A stretch of DNA of 64,000 bases, taken from an uncultured Veillonellaceae bacterium (GTDB lineage: Bacteria; Bacillota; Negativicutes; Selenomonadales; Selenomonadaceae). How positions within the stretch are numbered: position 1 is the first letter of the stretch; each line of letters starts with the position of its first letter. The translations under genes were made by a program, and so were the position numbers. Below, in pieces: positions 16,641 to 25,043 of this stretch. Under the pieces are notes generated by a model. The model was not told where the DNA came from and searched no databases. It was given only the letters and a program-made list of their open reading frames with translations. The stretch covers positions 1-64,000 of the forward strand of contig CADCIX010000010.1 of the NCBI GenBank assembly GCA_902801565.1, in the 5' to 3' direction.

Positions 16641-17582
16641 TCAAGGCAGCAGTGTGCTGTCCACAAATTCCTCATAGTCCGGCACCTGCCGGATCAGCCC
16701 GGCCTCCTGCATGCGGGAGGTGAGTTCCTTGTAGGCTTCCCGTGTGATGGCCAGATCATTGTAGCGGATGAATTGCAGCGATTTCTCAATCACTTTCGCC
16801 TTGGCCTTCAGATAGATCTGGGCAATGCGGGGCTGTTCCTCTGGATTTTTCTCCAGATAGCGGCTGGCGGCCAGATATTTTGCCACGGTTTCCCTGGCCA
16901 GTTCATGGTGTTCCTCCACGAATCTGCCATTGAACACCAGGGCGCAGCAAAGGCTGTCGGGCCAGAGTTCCTCGGCTTTGGCAAGAATATGTCCTTTTCC
17001 GAGGGCAATGGCCTTGGCACCGAAGGGCTCTGCCACGCAGTAACCGGAAATCTGCCCTTGGGCAAGACCGGCAGGCATTTCCGGGGGAGAAAGCTCCACT
17101 ACCGTCAGATCCTGGGGGCTCATGCCGTGCTCCCTCAGGAGCTGCTGCAAAAGCAGATTGTGGGTGGATTGCTTGTGGGGGATGGCAAAGATTTTGCCTC
17201 GCAGATCCTCCACGGAGTTGATGTCATTGCCACCGATGATCACATTGCCGTCCTTGTGCCCAAGGGCGGCTGCCCGCACGTCAATGCCCTGTTCTCTGGC
17301 CTTGACCGCAAGCTCTATCAGGACGGAAGCACCGTCCACCTTGCCCGTGTTCAGGGCATCCATCAGCTCCGGCCAGGAACCGTATTTGATGAGCTCGATC
17401 TGTACATTGTCATCGGTGCTCAGCAGCTCTTTTTCCGCAAACAGGGGAAGGGCGTGGGTGATGGGCAGATAGGCGATGCGTACCGTCCGCATCTCACTGC
17501 CCTGGGCACTCTTTTCGGCCCCGCTGCAGCCGGCGGTCAGTACGGCTATTGACAGTAGGAAAAATAAGAAGATCTTGCGCAT
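16641..17582 (-). CDS. NitT/TauT-type substrate-binding lipoprotein
   Basis: 313 residues. The signal peptide ends with lipobox LTAGC (Cys18-19 region), so it is a membrane-anchored binding protein. The mature part opens RTVRIAYLPITHALPLFAEK, and the centre holds DLRGKIFAIPHKQSTHNLLL and QISGYCVAEPFGAKAI, as in NMT1/SsuA-like proteins. The ligand is not evident; Cys in the hinge-proximal GYCVAEPFG is unusual. The ATG at 17582 has an excellent GGAGGTGA. The CO-dehydrogenase-like stop lies only 4 bp upstream, so the two are translationally coupled. Confidence 0.88.
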   Translation of the reverse strand: MRKIFLFFLLSIAVLTAGCSGAEKSAQGSEMRTVRIAYLPITHALPLFAEKELLSTDDNVQIELIKYGSWPELMDALNTGKVDGASVLIELAVKAREQGIDVRAAALGHKDGNVIIGGNDINSVEDLRGKIFAIPHKQSTHNLLLQQLLREHGMSPQDLTVVELSPPEMPAGLAQGQISGYCVAEPFGAKAIALGKGHILAKAEELWPDSLCCALVFNGRFVEEHHELARETVAKYLAASRYLEKNPEEQPRIAQIYLKAKAKVIEKSLQFIRYNDLAITREAYKELTSRMQEAGLIRQVPDYEEFVDSTLLP

Positions 17583-17586
17583 ATAC

Positions 17587-19623
17587 TCACCTCCAGCCCA
17601 GCTTTTGCCGGGCACTTTCTATGTCTGCCACGATTTGTTCTCCAAGTTTTCTTGGGTTGGTATTCACTGTCATCACGGCGCCCAGCATATCCTTGGTATC
17701 TTCCTTCAGGAATTTCTCTATGGCAGCCGAACCCTGTACAGGGGGTTCCACACAGTGGTAGGAGTCGATGCCAAAGAGACGGAAGGCAAGGGAAGCGTCC
17801 AGGCCTTTTTCGTTGGACCACTCCGGGCTGGCAAAGGCATAGGGCATATCCTTGATGGCGCAATCGGCGCAGGCGGCAACTCCGGCCAAAATGCCAGAGG
17901 AACGGGTGTTATCTATGCATTCTCCCACATGCCAGACGGGAGGGACATCGTATTCTCTGGCAAAGGCACGAAGGCTGTCCCCAGCCTTGTCCGCCCCTTC
18001 CTTGCTGCAATAGCCAAGCTTCAGCAGGGGGAAGGAGGCGCAGCCGTTGGTGAGTATCAGCACGTTGTTTTCCAGTAGCACATCGGCCACATCCACCGTG
18101 GCCCGTTCATAGACCACCCGAGGGTTGCTGCAGCCCACGATATTGACGATTCCCAGGATCCTGCCGTCCCGCAGGGCTTCGTAGAGCTTTTCGAAGTGAT
18201 TGAACTGCTCTCCCACGTTTTCCGCCGTGAAGCCCACAGATGCGGTGATTTCATAGGCAGGGATGAACACGGGAACATCCCTGCGGGTAGCGAAGCTCTC
18301 AATGGCCCGGGTGACAATCTTGCGGGCCAGTTTCTCCGTATCCCCGATGTTGCTGTGGCGGTAATCGTAGGCATAATGCTCTGCACCGGGGAGACGGGCG
18401 GAATCGCTGGTGGTGACCACCGTGGTCTTGAAGCACCGGGCCACATCCATGATGGCAGGATATACATCCTGCACGTCTGCCACCCAAAGATCCAAGGCAC
18501 CGGTGCCCAGCACCAGCTCTGCTCCCACTGCATTGGATAAGGGGATGACTCCCTCGTAGCGGTACATGGCAGCCAGGCAGGAGCAGCAGATTCCATAGAA
18601 CTGGATGCCCTTGGCTCCATGCTTTTTTGCCAGTTCCACGAATTCCGGCAAATGTCCCACCCGGACAATCTCGCTGACCAGGGTAGGCAGGTGCCCATGC
18701 ACGGCGATGTTCACATAGCCTTTTTTCAGTGCCCCGACATTTATCTTGGAGGTAGCCCGGTGGCCGGTGCCAAAAAGCACATCCGTGCCGATATTGGAGG
18801 CCACGACTCCCGTGAAGCAGAAGGCCAGGCCGCAGCGCAGGAAGGCTTTCAGGATGCTGCGGTAATCCCCGTCGGTGCCCACTCCTGTGCGATGAAAGGC
18901 ATCAAAGACCTCCTGATAGGCACTGATGGGCATGATGCCCAATTTGTCCCAGACATCCTGCCGCTCCTTGGGAGCCAGGGCACGGATGGTTTTGTAATCC
19001 TCCGGCAGTGCCCGGGACAGGTCCTCCAGAAGCACGTCTGCCAGTTTGTTCAGCAGTCTGGCAGAACTCTGACCACGGGTCTCGATGTCGAAGGCTTGGC
19101 ATAACGCGCGCAATTTCTTTTCTCCCAGGATGGGCAGGGATAATCTTCCCTCGGCCACCGCTTTCATGGACAGGAGGATTTCCCTGGCATGGGCACCGTG
19201 CTGGGCCACGCCTGCAGCGGCACTGCGCAGGAGATTCCGGGCGACGATCAGGTCAGCATCTGCTCCGCAGACTCCCTTGGGTGATTTGGGGGTAATCTTG
19301 CAGGGGCCCATGTTGCAGAACTTGCAGCAGACACCTGCCAGGCCGAAAGAACATTGCGGTTTCTGGGCATCAAAGCGGTCAAACACTGTATCTACGCCCA
19401 GCTGTTCAAGCCTCAGCATCAGCTCCCGGACTGCCGGGTCGGGCGTATGGTCCAATACGTCCTGCTTGGAAGCAAAGGTCTTGCGATAGGCGGACACCGC
19501 CTGCATATAGTCCGTCACGCCACCGTGCTCATGGGGGTGTGCAGCATCGTGTTCATGGAAATGCCAATCGGCATGCTCGTGCTCATGATCGTAGTCATGA
19601 TGATGTGGGTGCTGATTCTGCAT
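17587..19623 (-). CDS. Anaerobic carbon-monoxide dehydrogenase (CooS)-like protein, variant active site
   Basis: 678 residues; the family has about 620-640. The extra N-terminus has 13 His in the first 33 residues (HPHHHDYDHEHEHADWHFHE), a likely Ni or Zn store. Cys91, 99, 100, 103, 108 and 119 match the D- and B-cluster ligands. For the Ni-Fe C-cluster I see His309/311 (VHGHLP), Cys346/347 (YGICC), Cys498 (VGCSNP), Cys528 (NGCAS) and Cys569 (GECIDN). The expected Cys of the DxQC motif is Asp386 (VADVQDVYP). CO oxidation is therefore uncertain; a modified, hybrid-cluster-like centre is possible. First gene of an operon with an ABC importer; no cooC, cooF or hydrogenase genes are in the window. 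Confidence 0.85.
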   Translation of the reverse strand: MQNQHPHHHDYDHEHEHADWHFHEHDAAHPHEHGGVTDYMQAVSAYRKTFASKQDVLDHTPDPAVRELMLRLEQLGVDTVFDRFDAQKPQCSFGLAGVCCKFCNMGPCKITPKSPKGVCGADADLIVARNLLRSAAAGVAQHGAHAREILLSMKAVAEGRLSLPILGEKKLRALCQAFDIETRGQSSARLLNKLADVLLEDLSRALPEDYKTIRALAPKERQDVWDKLGIMPISAYQEVFDAFHRTGVGTDGDYRSILKAFLRCGLAFCFTGVVASNIGTDVLFGTGHRATSKINVGALKKGYVNIAVHGHLPTLVSEIVRVGHLPEFVELAKKHGAKGIQFYGICCSCLAAMYRYEGVIPLSNAVGAELVLGTGALDLWVADVQDVYPAIMDVARCFKTTVVTTSDSARLPGAEHYAYDYRHSNIGDTEKLARKIVTRAIESFATRRDVPVFIPAYEITASVGFTAENVGEQFNHFEKLYEALRDGRILGIVNIVGCSNPRVVYERATVDVADVLLENNVLILTNGCASFPLLKLGYCSKEGADKAGDSLRAFAREYDVPPVWHVGECIDNTRSSGILAGVAACADCAIKDMPYAFASPEWSNEKGLDASLAFRLFGIDSYHCVEPPVQGSAAIEKFLKEDTKDMLGAVMTVNTNPRKLGEQIVADIESARQKLGWR

Positions 19624-19666
19624 AGAAATCTCTCCTCATAAATACCTATTAATCCGATATGTTTAT

Positions 19667-19695
19667 ATATTACTGTAAATGTGCAGCATTGTCAA
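19667..19695 (-). promoter_or_regulatory. Promoter of the CO-dehydrogenase-like/ABC operon
   Basis: On the minus strand TTGACA (19695-19690) and TAATAT (19672-19667) are separated by 17 bp. The start codon lies 43 bp downstream after a GAGGAGAGA ribosome binding site. I see no clear operator palindrome. Confidence 0.75.
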
Positions 19696-19780
19696 AGAGA
19701 AATAGTATTTAGAAAAATCTGTCGCTTCTTTGCTACGTTTTTGATTTGATTTTGGACTTTATCGTGGACATGAATGGGAT

Positions 19781-19810
19781 TTGCACTCGGGCAGGAAAGA
19801 GGAGTATAAT
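19781..19810 (+). promoter_or_regulatory. Candidate promoter of the thioesterase gene
   Basis: TTGCAC at 19781-19786 and TATAAT at 19805-19810 with an 18-bp spacer; transcription would start about 70 bp ahead of the gene. Confidence 0.55.
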
Positions 19811-19823
19811 TTCTACTATGAAT

Positions 19824-19853
19824 ATGAAAGCAATTTTTATGAAAGCAATTTTT
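19824..19853 (+). repeat. Tandem 15-bp duplication in a leader
   Basis: ATGAAAGCAATTTTT occurs twice in direct succession (19824-19838, 19839-19853), inside the untranslated leader of the thioesterase gene. It looks like a recent slippage duplication. Confidence 0.8.
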
Positions 19854-19885
19854 CGTAAATCGCAGGTCGAAAGGATGAAGAACCC

Positions 19886-20281
19886 ATGTCGAACAATGAT
19901 TCATACTGCTTTGCTTGTGGCAAGGAGAACCCGATTGGGCTGAAACTGGATTTTTCCATGCAGGATGGAAAATGCGTTGCCCGGAAGGTGGTTCCCAGGG
20001 AATACCAGGGATACGAGGGCATTGTCCATGGGGGAATCCTCACCACAATGCTCGATGAGATTATGGTGAAATACCTGATTCTGTCAGGAGGTGAGCAGGC
20101 GGTGACGGCGAAGCTGGAAATCCGCTATCGGCAGCCGACACCTGTGGGAGAGATGCTGACGATTTCTGGGTGGGAGGAATCCCGCAAGAAGAATTTCGTC
20201 CGCATGAGGGCGGCCATCGCCCTGCCGGATGGAATGGTTACTGCCGAAGGGACGGCACAGATGGCTTTGGGACATGCCTGA
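19886..20281 (+). CDS. PaaI-type hotdog-fold thioesterase
   Basis: 131 residues. The N-terminal CFACGKENPIGLKLDF block and GYEGIVHGGILTTMLDEIM, containing the hotdog HGG motif and catalytic Asp/Glu, are typical of the PaaI/YigI thioesterases that hydrolyse acyl-CoA esters. The C-terminal half gives the usual strands (KLEIRYRQPTPVGEMLTISG). AAAGGATG precedes the ATG at normal spacing. It is followed by a DUF1703-type gene after 82 bp. Confidence 0.8.
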   Translation: MSNNDSYCFACGKENPIGLKLDFSMQDGKCVARKVVPREYQGYEGIVHGGILTTMLDEIMVKYLILSGGEQAVTAKLEIRYRQPTPVGEMLTISGWEESRKKNFVRMRAAIALPDGMVTAEGTAQMALGHA

Positions 20282-20363
20282 GAATGCGGAGTGTTCATTG
20301 GAAGAGGGAAGGAAGTATGCTATACTGGAAGCAAGAGAATTGCATGGAGCGGAGGTGTTCAAG

Positions 20364-22049
20364 GTGCAGGAAAGAAAACGTCCCATGCCTGTGGGCATTG
20401 AGGATTTTGGGGAATTGATCCAGAGAGAATATTATTTCGTTGACAAGACCAGGTTTATCCGGGAATTATTGGATGCCCAGGGAAAGATTACCTTGATTAC
20501 CCGTCCCCGCCGTTTCGGCAAGACACTGACTCTATCCATGCTCCAATACTTTTTCACCTTGGAGAACGCCGAGGAAAACAGGAAATTGTTTGTGGGGCTG
20601 GACATTGAGAAGGCGGGAGAGAAGTACATGCGGGAGCAGGGCACTCGGCCTGTAGTATTTCTCACGCTGAAGGAAGTGCAGTCTGGGAATTATGAGAGCC
20701 TTATGGTGAAACTCTCAGAAATTCTTTGCCAGCTTTACGGGCAATCGGACTATCTTGAGAGCAGCAATGCACTCTCAAGGAAGGAAAGGGTATATTTCTC
20801 CGATATTTTCGATGGAACATGTCAAAGGGAAAAAATGCAGTTTGCCCTCGCAAATCTCATGAAAATGCTGGAAAAGCATCACGGGAAAAAGCCCATCCTT
20901 CTTCTGGATGAGTACGATGCCCCCATCCTCTCTGCATGGGAGAACGGCTATTACAAGGAAGGCATCGATTTCATGCGGGGCTTCCTTGGCTCTGCCCTCA
21001 AGACGAATCCCTCCCTGGGGTTTGCTGTCCTGACGGGGGTGACACGAGTTTCCAAGGAGAGCATTTTTTCAGGACTTAACAATCTGGAGGTATGCAGTGT
21101 CCTGTCCGACAGTTATGCCGATGCCTTTGGTTTTACCCAGGAGGAAGCAGCAAGGCTTATGGAAGAGTGCGGCGTAGGGGACAAGATGCCGGAATTGAAA
21201 AAATGGTATGACGGCTATCTGTTTGGGCAGGTGGAAATCTACAATCCCTGGTCGGTAATCAACTACATCAAGAACGGCTGCAAGTTTCAGAGATACTGGA
21301 TCAATGTCTCGGGCAACAGCATCCTGAAAGTCTTGTTGGAGCATGTGGATGAGAAACGCCGGGGAGAGCTCCAGCAATTGCTGCAGATGAAGGAGGCTTC
21401 GGTGGATGTTTTGGTGGATGAGGGCATAGTCTATTCCGATGTTCGGGAGGACGAGAATGCTCTCTATATGATGCTTCTGACCACAGGCTATTTGAAGTCC
21501 ATTGAGACATGGCAGGATCGCCGTGGGCGGTGGTGGTGCCGTCTGCAGATACCGAACAGGGAGGTCCTGCTTGCCTATGAGGACGAGATCCTCGGCAAGG
21601 TGGTAGGGCGTGGGAACCGGGTCACTCTCTTTGAGATGCTGGATGCCATGATAGCGGGCAAGGCGGGCTTGTTCCAGAAGCATCTGGGAAAAATCCTGAA
21701 GGACAGTGTAAGCTATCACGATACTGCTCAACCGGAGTCCTTTTATCATGGTCTCATCCTGGGCTTTAGCGTTCTGATGGAAGACGAATATAGAGTGGAG
21801 TCCAATCGGGAGAGCGGCTACGGCCGCTTCGACATCGCCTTCTTCCCCTTGAAGGACAGTGAGCCGGGGGTCATTCTGGAACTCAAATCCGCCAACTCCG
21901 AGGAGGCCATGGAGGGAGCGGCAAAGGAAGCCCTCCGCCAGATTGAAGAGAAAGCCTATATCACAGAACTATCCCAGCAAGGGGTGAAGGAGGTCTGGAA
22001 GTATGGCATTGCCTTCCATGGAAAGAAAGTATGGCTGGAATGTCAGTAA
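20364..22049 (+). CDS. AAA-ATPase-like / PD-(D/E)XK nuclease (DUF1703) protein
   Basis: 561 residues. The N-terminal AAA_ATPase-like domain has YYFVDKTRFIRELLD, a P-loop variant TRPRRFGKTLTLSM and Walker B ILLLDEYDAPI. The C-terminal 100 residues form a nuclease-like domain (GYGRFDIAFFP; VILELKSANSEEAMEGAAKE, where Asp, Glu and Lys give the PD-(D/E)XK triad). Proteins of this type occur in many copies in Selenomonads and Bacteroidetes; their function is unknown. GTG at 20364 is chosen because GGAGG lies at 20351-20355; ATG at 20385 is the alternative. The longer open frame from 20229 overlaps the thioesterase and is not needed. Confidence 0.75.
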   Translation: MQERKRPMPVGIEDFGELIQREYYFVDKTRFIRELLDAQGKITLITRPRRFGKTLTLSMLQYFFTLENAEENRKLFVGLDIEKAGEKYMREQGTRPVVFLTLKEVQSGNYESLMVKLSEILCQLYGQSDYLESSNALSRKERVYFSDIFDGTCQREKMQFALANLMKMLEKHHGKKPILLLDEYDAPILSAWENGYYKEGIDFMRGFLGSALKTNPSLGFAVLTGVTRVSKESIFSGLNNLEVCSVLSDSYADAFGFTQEEAARLMEECGVGDKMPELKKWYDGYLFGQVEIYNPWSVINYIKNGCKFQRYWINVSGNSILKVLLEHVDEKRRGELQQLLQMKEASVDVLVDEGIVYSDVREDENALYMMLLTTGYLKSIETWQDRRGRWWCRLQIPNREVLLAYEDEILGKVVGRGNRVTLFEMLDAMIAGKAGLFQKHLGKILKDSVSYHDTAQPESFYHGLILGFSVLMEDEYRVESNRESGYGRFDIAFFPLKDSEPGVILELKSANSEEAMEGAAKEALRQIEEKAYITELSQQGVKEVWKYGIAFHGKKVWLECQ

Positions 22050-22063
22050 TGGAGTCATATCCC

Positions 22064-22092
22064 TTGACAAAGGAACACAGAACTGCTATGAT
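22064..22092 (+). promoter_or_regulatory. Promoter of the T-box aroF-tyrA transcript
   Basis: TTGACA at 22064-22069 and TATGAT at 22087-22092 with a 17-bp spacer; transcription should start near 22099, at the beginning of the T-box leader. Confidence 0.8.
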
Positions 22093-22098
22093 AGTTTG

Positions 22099-22367
22099 CG
22101 TTGAGAGAAATGCGTTGATTGAGAGAAGTAGGGGTTTGGAATCCTATAGAGAGTTGCGGGGCGGTGGAACGCAGCGGAGGAGGGCCTTGAAATACACTCA
22201 TGAGCAGCGGGCTGAAAGGACAGGCATCTGTCGAAAGTAGGCCTCGCCGGAATGCCCCCGTTAGCAAAGGCTAGGATATGTCAGTATCCAAAAGGAGAGG
22301 CTTGCTTCGGCAAGCAGGGTGGTACCACGGGTATAACAGCTCGTCCCTGTAGAGGGGCGGGCTTTTT
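22099..22367 (+). ncRNA. T-box riboswitch leader, probably tyrosine-specific
   Basis: The hallmark T-box AGGGTGGTACCACGG lies at 22316-22330, directly after a stem III hairpin (GCTTGC-TTCG-GCAAGC, 22300-22315). A GC-rich terminator stem GCTCGTCCC/GGGGCGGGC followed by TTTTT ends at 22367. In the Stem I right arm, TTGAAA-TAC-A at 22187-22196 places TAC (Tyr) at the specifier position. Uncharged tRNA-Tyr would bind, stabilise the antiterminator and allow transcription of aroF-tyrA. The T-box is certain; the specifier reading is by eye and fits the genes. Confidence 0.85.
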
Positions 22368-22432
22368 ACTATGAAAAATTAGTGAATCAAGCCCGAAGGG
22401 CGCAGATGAACTTAGTTTTCGTGTAAGGCGTA

Positions 22433-22461
22433 GTGCGAAACACCGTTTCGCACGGAGTTTG
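22433..22461 (+). repeat. Intergenic palindromic repeat, copy 1
   Basis: GTGCGAAAC-ACC-GTTTCGCAC is a perfect 9-bp palindrome followed by GGAGTTTG, just ahead of aroF. The right arm plus GGAGTTTG recurs at 25549-25565 ahead of lepB. Both sites are also preceded by TTTTACTATGAAAA after a terminator (22364-22377, 25527-25540). Confidence 0.65.
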
Positions 22462-22497
22462 TTTGGAGCAATCACAATCGGTTTGGGAGGAAATCAT

Positions 22498-23511
22498 ATG
22501 ATCATTGTCATGAGTCCGAATGCCACAGAGGAAAATCTTGTCCGCGTCCAGGAAAAAGTGGAAAAGGCGGGACTGCGTGTCCATCTTTCCACAGGGGAGG
22601 ATCGCACGATTGTCGGTGTCATTGGAGACAAAAAGAAGATTGCCAATCTGGAAATGAATATGATGGAGGGCGTGGAGAAGACCGTGCGCATCACAGAAAA
22701 ATACAAGCTGGTGAGCCGTGACTTCCAGCCGGAGGATACCATTGTGGATGTTGGCGGCGTCAAGATTGGCGGAGACCAGCTGGTCATCATGGCCGGCCCC
22801 TGCGCTGTGGAAAGCATGGAGCAACTCCGTGAGGCCGCGGAATGCGTCAAGGCAGGCGGCGCGCAGTTCCTCCGGGGAGGTGCCTTCAAGCCCCGCACCT
22901 CTCCCTATGATTTTCAGGGTCTGGCGGAGAAAGGCCTGGAAATGCTCCGCACAGCGGCGGATGAGCAGGGACTCAAGGTCGTCACGGAAATCGTGGATCA
23001 TGACGATATCGAGCTGATGGAAAACTATGTGGATGTCTTCCAGGTGGGGGCGCGAAATATGCAGAACTTCCAGCTCCTGAAGGCATTGGGCAAGGCGAGG
23101 AAGCCTGTCCTTCTGAAGAGGGGACTTTCTGCCACCATCAGCGAATGGCTCAATGCGGCGGAGTACATCCTGAGCGGTGGTAACGAGAATGTCATCCTCT
23201 GTGAGCGCGGCATAAGGACCTATGAGACCTTTACCCGCAATACGCTGGACCTGAGTGCCGTGGCGGCGGTCAAGGAGCTTACCCATCTGCCGATTGTCGT
23301 GGATCCCAGTCATGGCACAGGCCGCTGGCAGATGGTGCGCCCCATGGCGAGAGCCGCGGTGGCGGCTGGCGCGGATGGGCTCATCATCGAGGTTCATCCC
23401 CATCCGGAGGTCGCCCTTTCCGATGGTGACCAGTCTTTGACACCGAAGAATTTCAATCGCCTGATGGAAGAGGTTTCCGGGATTGCGAAGCTCATGGGGA
23501 AGAGATTATGA
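22498..23511 (+). CDS. aroF: 3-deoxy-7-phosphoheptulonate (DAHP) synthase
   Basis: 337 residues. Catalyses condensation of phosphoenolpyruvate and erythrose 4-phosphate, the first step of aromatic amino-acid synthesis. Residues 1-65 form a ferredoxin/ACT-like regulatory domain (IIVMSPNATEENLVRVQEKV). The barrel carries VIMAGPCAVES, FKPRTSPYDFQG, VLLKRG and VVDPSHGTG, the AroA type I-beta set with metal ligands Cys, His, Glu and Asp. ATG at 22498 follows GGGAGG at 22485-22490. It overlaps tyrA by 4 bp, and both are governed by the tyrosine T-box. Confidence 0.93.
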   Translation: MIIVMSPNATEENLVRVQEKVEKAGLRVHLSTGEDRTIVGVIGDKKKIANLEMNMMEGVEKTVRITEKYKLVSRDFQPEDTIVDVGGVKIGGDQLVIMAGPCAVESMEQLREAAECVKAGGAQFLRGGAFKPRTSPYDFQGLAEKGLEMLRTAADEQGLKVVTEIVDHDDIELMENYVDVFQVGARNMQNFQLLKALGKARKPVLLKRGLSATISEWLNAAEYILSGGNENVILCERGIRTYETFTRNTLDLSAVAAVKELTHLPIVVDPSHGTGRWQMVRPMARAAVAAGADGLIIEVHPHPEVALSDGDQSLTPKNFNRLMEEVSGIAKLMGKRL

Positions 23512-24398
23512 GCAAGCTGCATCTCGCCATTATCGGCATCGGCCTGATTGGCGGTTCTCTGGGGCTTGCCCTCAAGGATAAGCTGGGGGATGACATCCAT
23601 ATCACCGGCATGTGCCGTACCCAGGAATCCATGGACAAGGCAGTGGCCCTTGGCGCTGTGGACATGGCGAGCTCCGATGCAAGACAGGTGGTGGAGGATG
23701 CAGACATCGTATTTCTGAGTCCTCCTGTGCTCCAGATCGTGCCGATGGTGGAAAGAATCCTGCCCTATCTGCGGAAGGGCACCATCCTGACCGATGCGGG
23801 CAGCACGAAGCAGTATATATGGGAACATCTGCAGAAGATCCTGCCCCCGGATATCTACTATATCGCCGGACATCCCATGACGGGGCGGGAGAAGAGCGGC
23901 GTGGAGGCAGCGAAGAAAGACCTTTTTGTCAACAAGGCTTATGTCATTGTGGAGAATACCGGTGCACCACCGGAGGCCCATGAAAAGCTCATGTCCGTGC
24001 TTCGGCACACCGGGGCGAATTTCACGACATTGGACATTGCAAAGCATGATCGTTGCGCCTCTGTGATCAGCCATGTGCCCCATGTGACGGCTGCCGCACT
24101 GGTGACGTTGTTGAACCGGAGCGGCGGCGATATGGAGTCCTGCATCAAGCTCATCGGCGGCGGATTCAAGGATACGACGCGCATCGCATCTTCCAATTCC
24201 GACATGTGGGCGGATATCTGCATGACAAATGGCGCTGCGATTTCCGCCAATCTGCGGGAACTGCAGGCCATTCTCGGTGAGGTCATCGCATCCATAGAGG
24301 CTCAGGACCGGCAGGCAATCCACGATTATTTTGCGGCATCCAAGGAGCGGCGTGACAGCCTGCTGGAAAAGACCGTGAACATGTTCGACCCAAATTGA
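23508..24398 (+). CDS. tyrA: Prephenate dehydrogenase
   Basis: 296 residues. Oxidises prephenate to 4-hydroxyphenylpyruvate in tyrosine synthesis. The N-terminal Rossmann motif is AIIGIGLIGGSLGLAL. LTDAGSTKQYIWE and YYIAGHPMTGREKSGVEAA give the catalytic/substrate region with the conserved His, and SHVPHVTAAAL starts the helical dimerisation domain. No C-terminal ACT domain, so the Tyr response probably comes from the T-box. Start overlaps aroF in an ATGA arrangement. Confidence 0.92.
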   Translation: MSKLHLAIIGIGLIGGSLGLALKDKLGDDIHITGMCRTQESMDKAVALGAVDMASSDARQVVEDADIVFLSPPVLQIVPMVERILPYLRKGTILTDAGSTKQYIWEHLQKILPPDIYYIAGHPMTGREKSGVEAAKKDLFVNKAYVIVENTGAPPEAHEKLMSVLRHTGANFTTLDIAKHDRCASVISHVPHVTAAALVTLLNRSGGDMESCIKLIGGGFKDTTRIASSNSDMWADICMTNGAAISANLRELQAILGEVIASIEAQDRQAIHDYFAASKERRDSLLEKTVNMFDPN

Positions 24399-24410
24399 TG
24401 AAAAAATTTA

Positions 24411-24435
24411 GAGGACGCTGTCGGGCGTCCTCTTT
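24411..24435. terminator. Terminator between tyrA and the nitroreductase gene
   Basis: GAGGACGC-TGTCGG-GCGTCCTC, a perfect 8-bp stem with T run on the right and A run on the left, lies between convergent genes. Confidence 0.85.
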
Positions 24436-24438
24436 GCA

Positions 24439-24963
24439 TTATTTTATATAATAGACACGATGGTCCTTGCGCGGTGGCGGAGGCGTTTTTTCGGTGTCAG
24501 GATATCCGAGGATGCAGTGGCCGATGCCCTCGTAATCCCCCTCGATGCCGTGGAGTGTCAGGAAAGCCTTTCCTCCTACGCTGTCGAATTCCTCCTTGGC
24601 ACGGTGGATCCAGCAGCTTCCCAGCCCAAGGCTCTCTGCCATGAGCATCATGTTCCCCATGACGAGGCTTCCATCGTATACATAGGTCGGATAGCTCTTG
24701 TCCGCCAGCACGATGAGCACCACCGGTGCGCCGTAGAATGGGTCGATGTCCTCGTTCCCGAGGATCTTCGCATTGGCAGAGGAAAAGTGATCCCGGATTT
24801 CCTTGTTGGTCACGGCGAGGATGATGGGGGACTGGTTCCCATGTCCGCTGGCGGCGTAAAGGCCGGCTTCGATGACCTGGTCGATCAGTTCCTGCGGCAC
24901 CACGTCCGGCTTGTATTTTCTGACGCTGCGGCGTTCCATCATTGTTTTCAGCATGTCATTCAT
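24439..24963 (-). CDS. Nitroreductase family FMN flavoprotein
   Basis: 174 residues. MMERRSVRKYKPDVVPQELI and AASGHGNQSPIILAV are the FMN-phosphate binding blocks of the NfsA/NfsB-type nitroreductases. GSLVMGNMMLMAESLGLGSCWI is the conserved dimer/FMN helix. It should reduce nitro compounds or quinones with NAD(P)H; the physiological substrate is unknown. The third ATG (24963) is used because AAGGAG lies eight bases ahead; upstream ATGs are too close to it. Confidence 0.85.
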   Translation of the reverse strand: MNDMLKTMMERRSVRKYKPDVVPQELIDQVIEAGLYAASGHGNQSPIILAVTNKEIRDHFSSANAKILGNEDIDPFYGAPVVLIVLADKSYPTYVYDGSLVMGNMMLMAESLGLGSCWIHRAKEEFDSVGGKAFLTLHGIEGDYEGIGHCILGYPDTEKTPPPPRKDHRVYYIK

Positions 24964-25043
24964 ATGCATTGCTCCTTTCAATGTTTCATTCGCCTTTCCT
25001 GGAAATTTTCCTGCCAGACAGGAAAGAAATATTTTTATAATGG

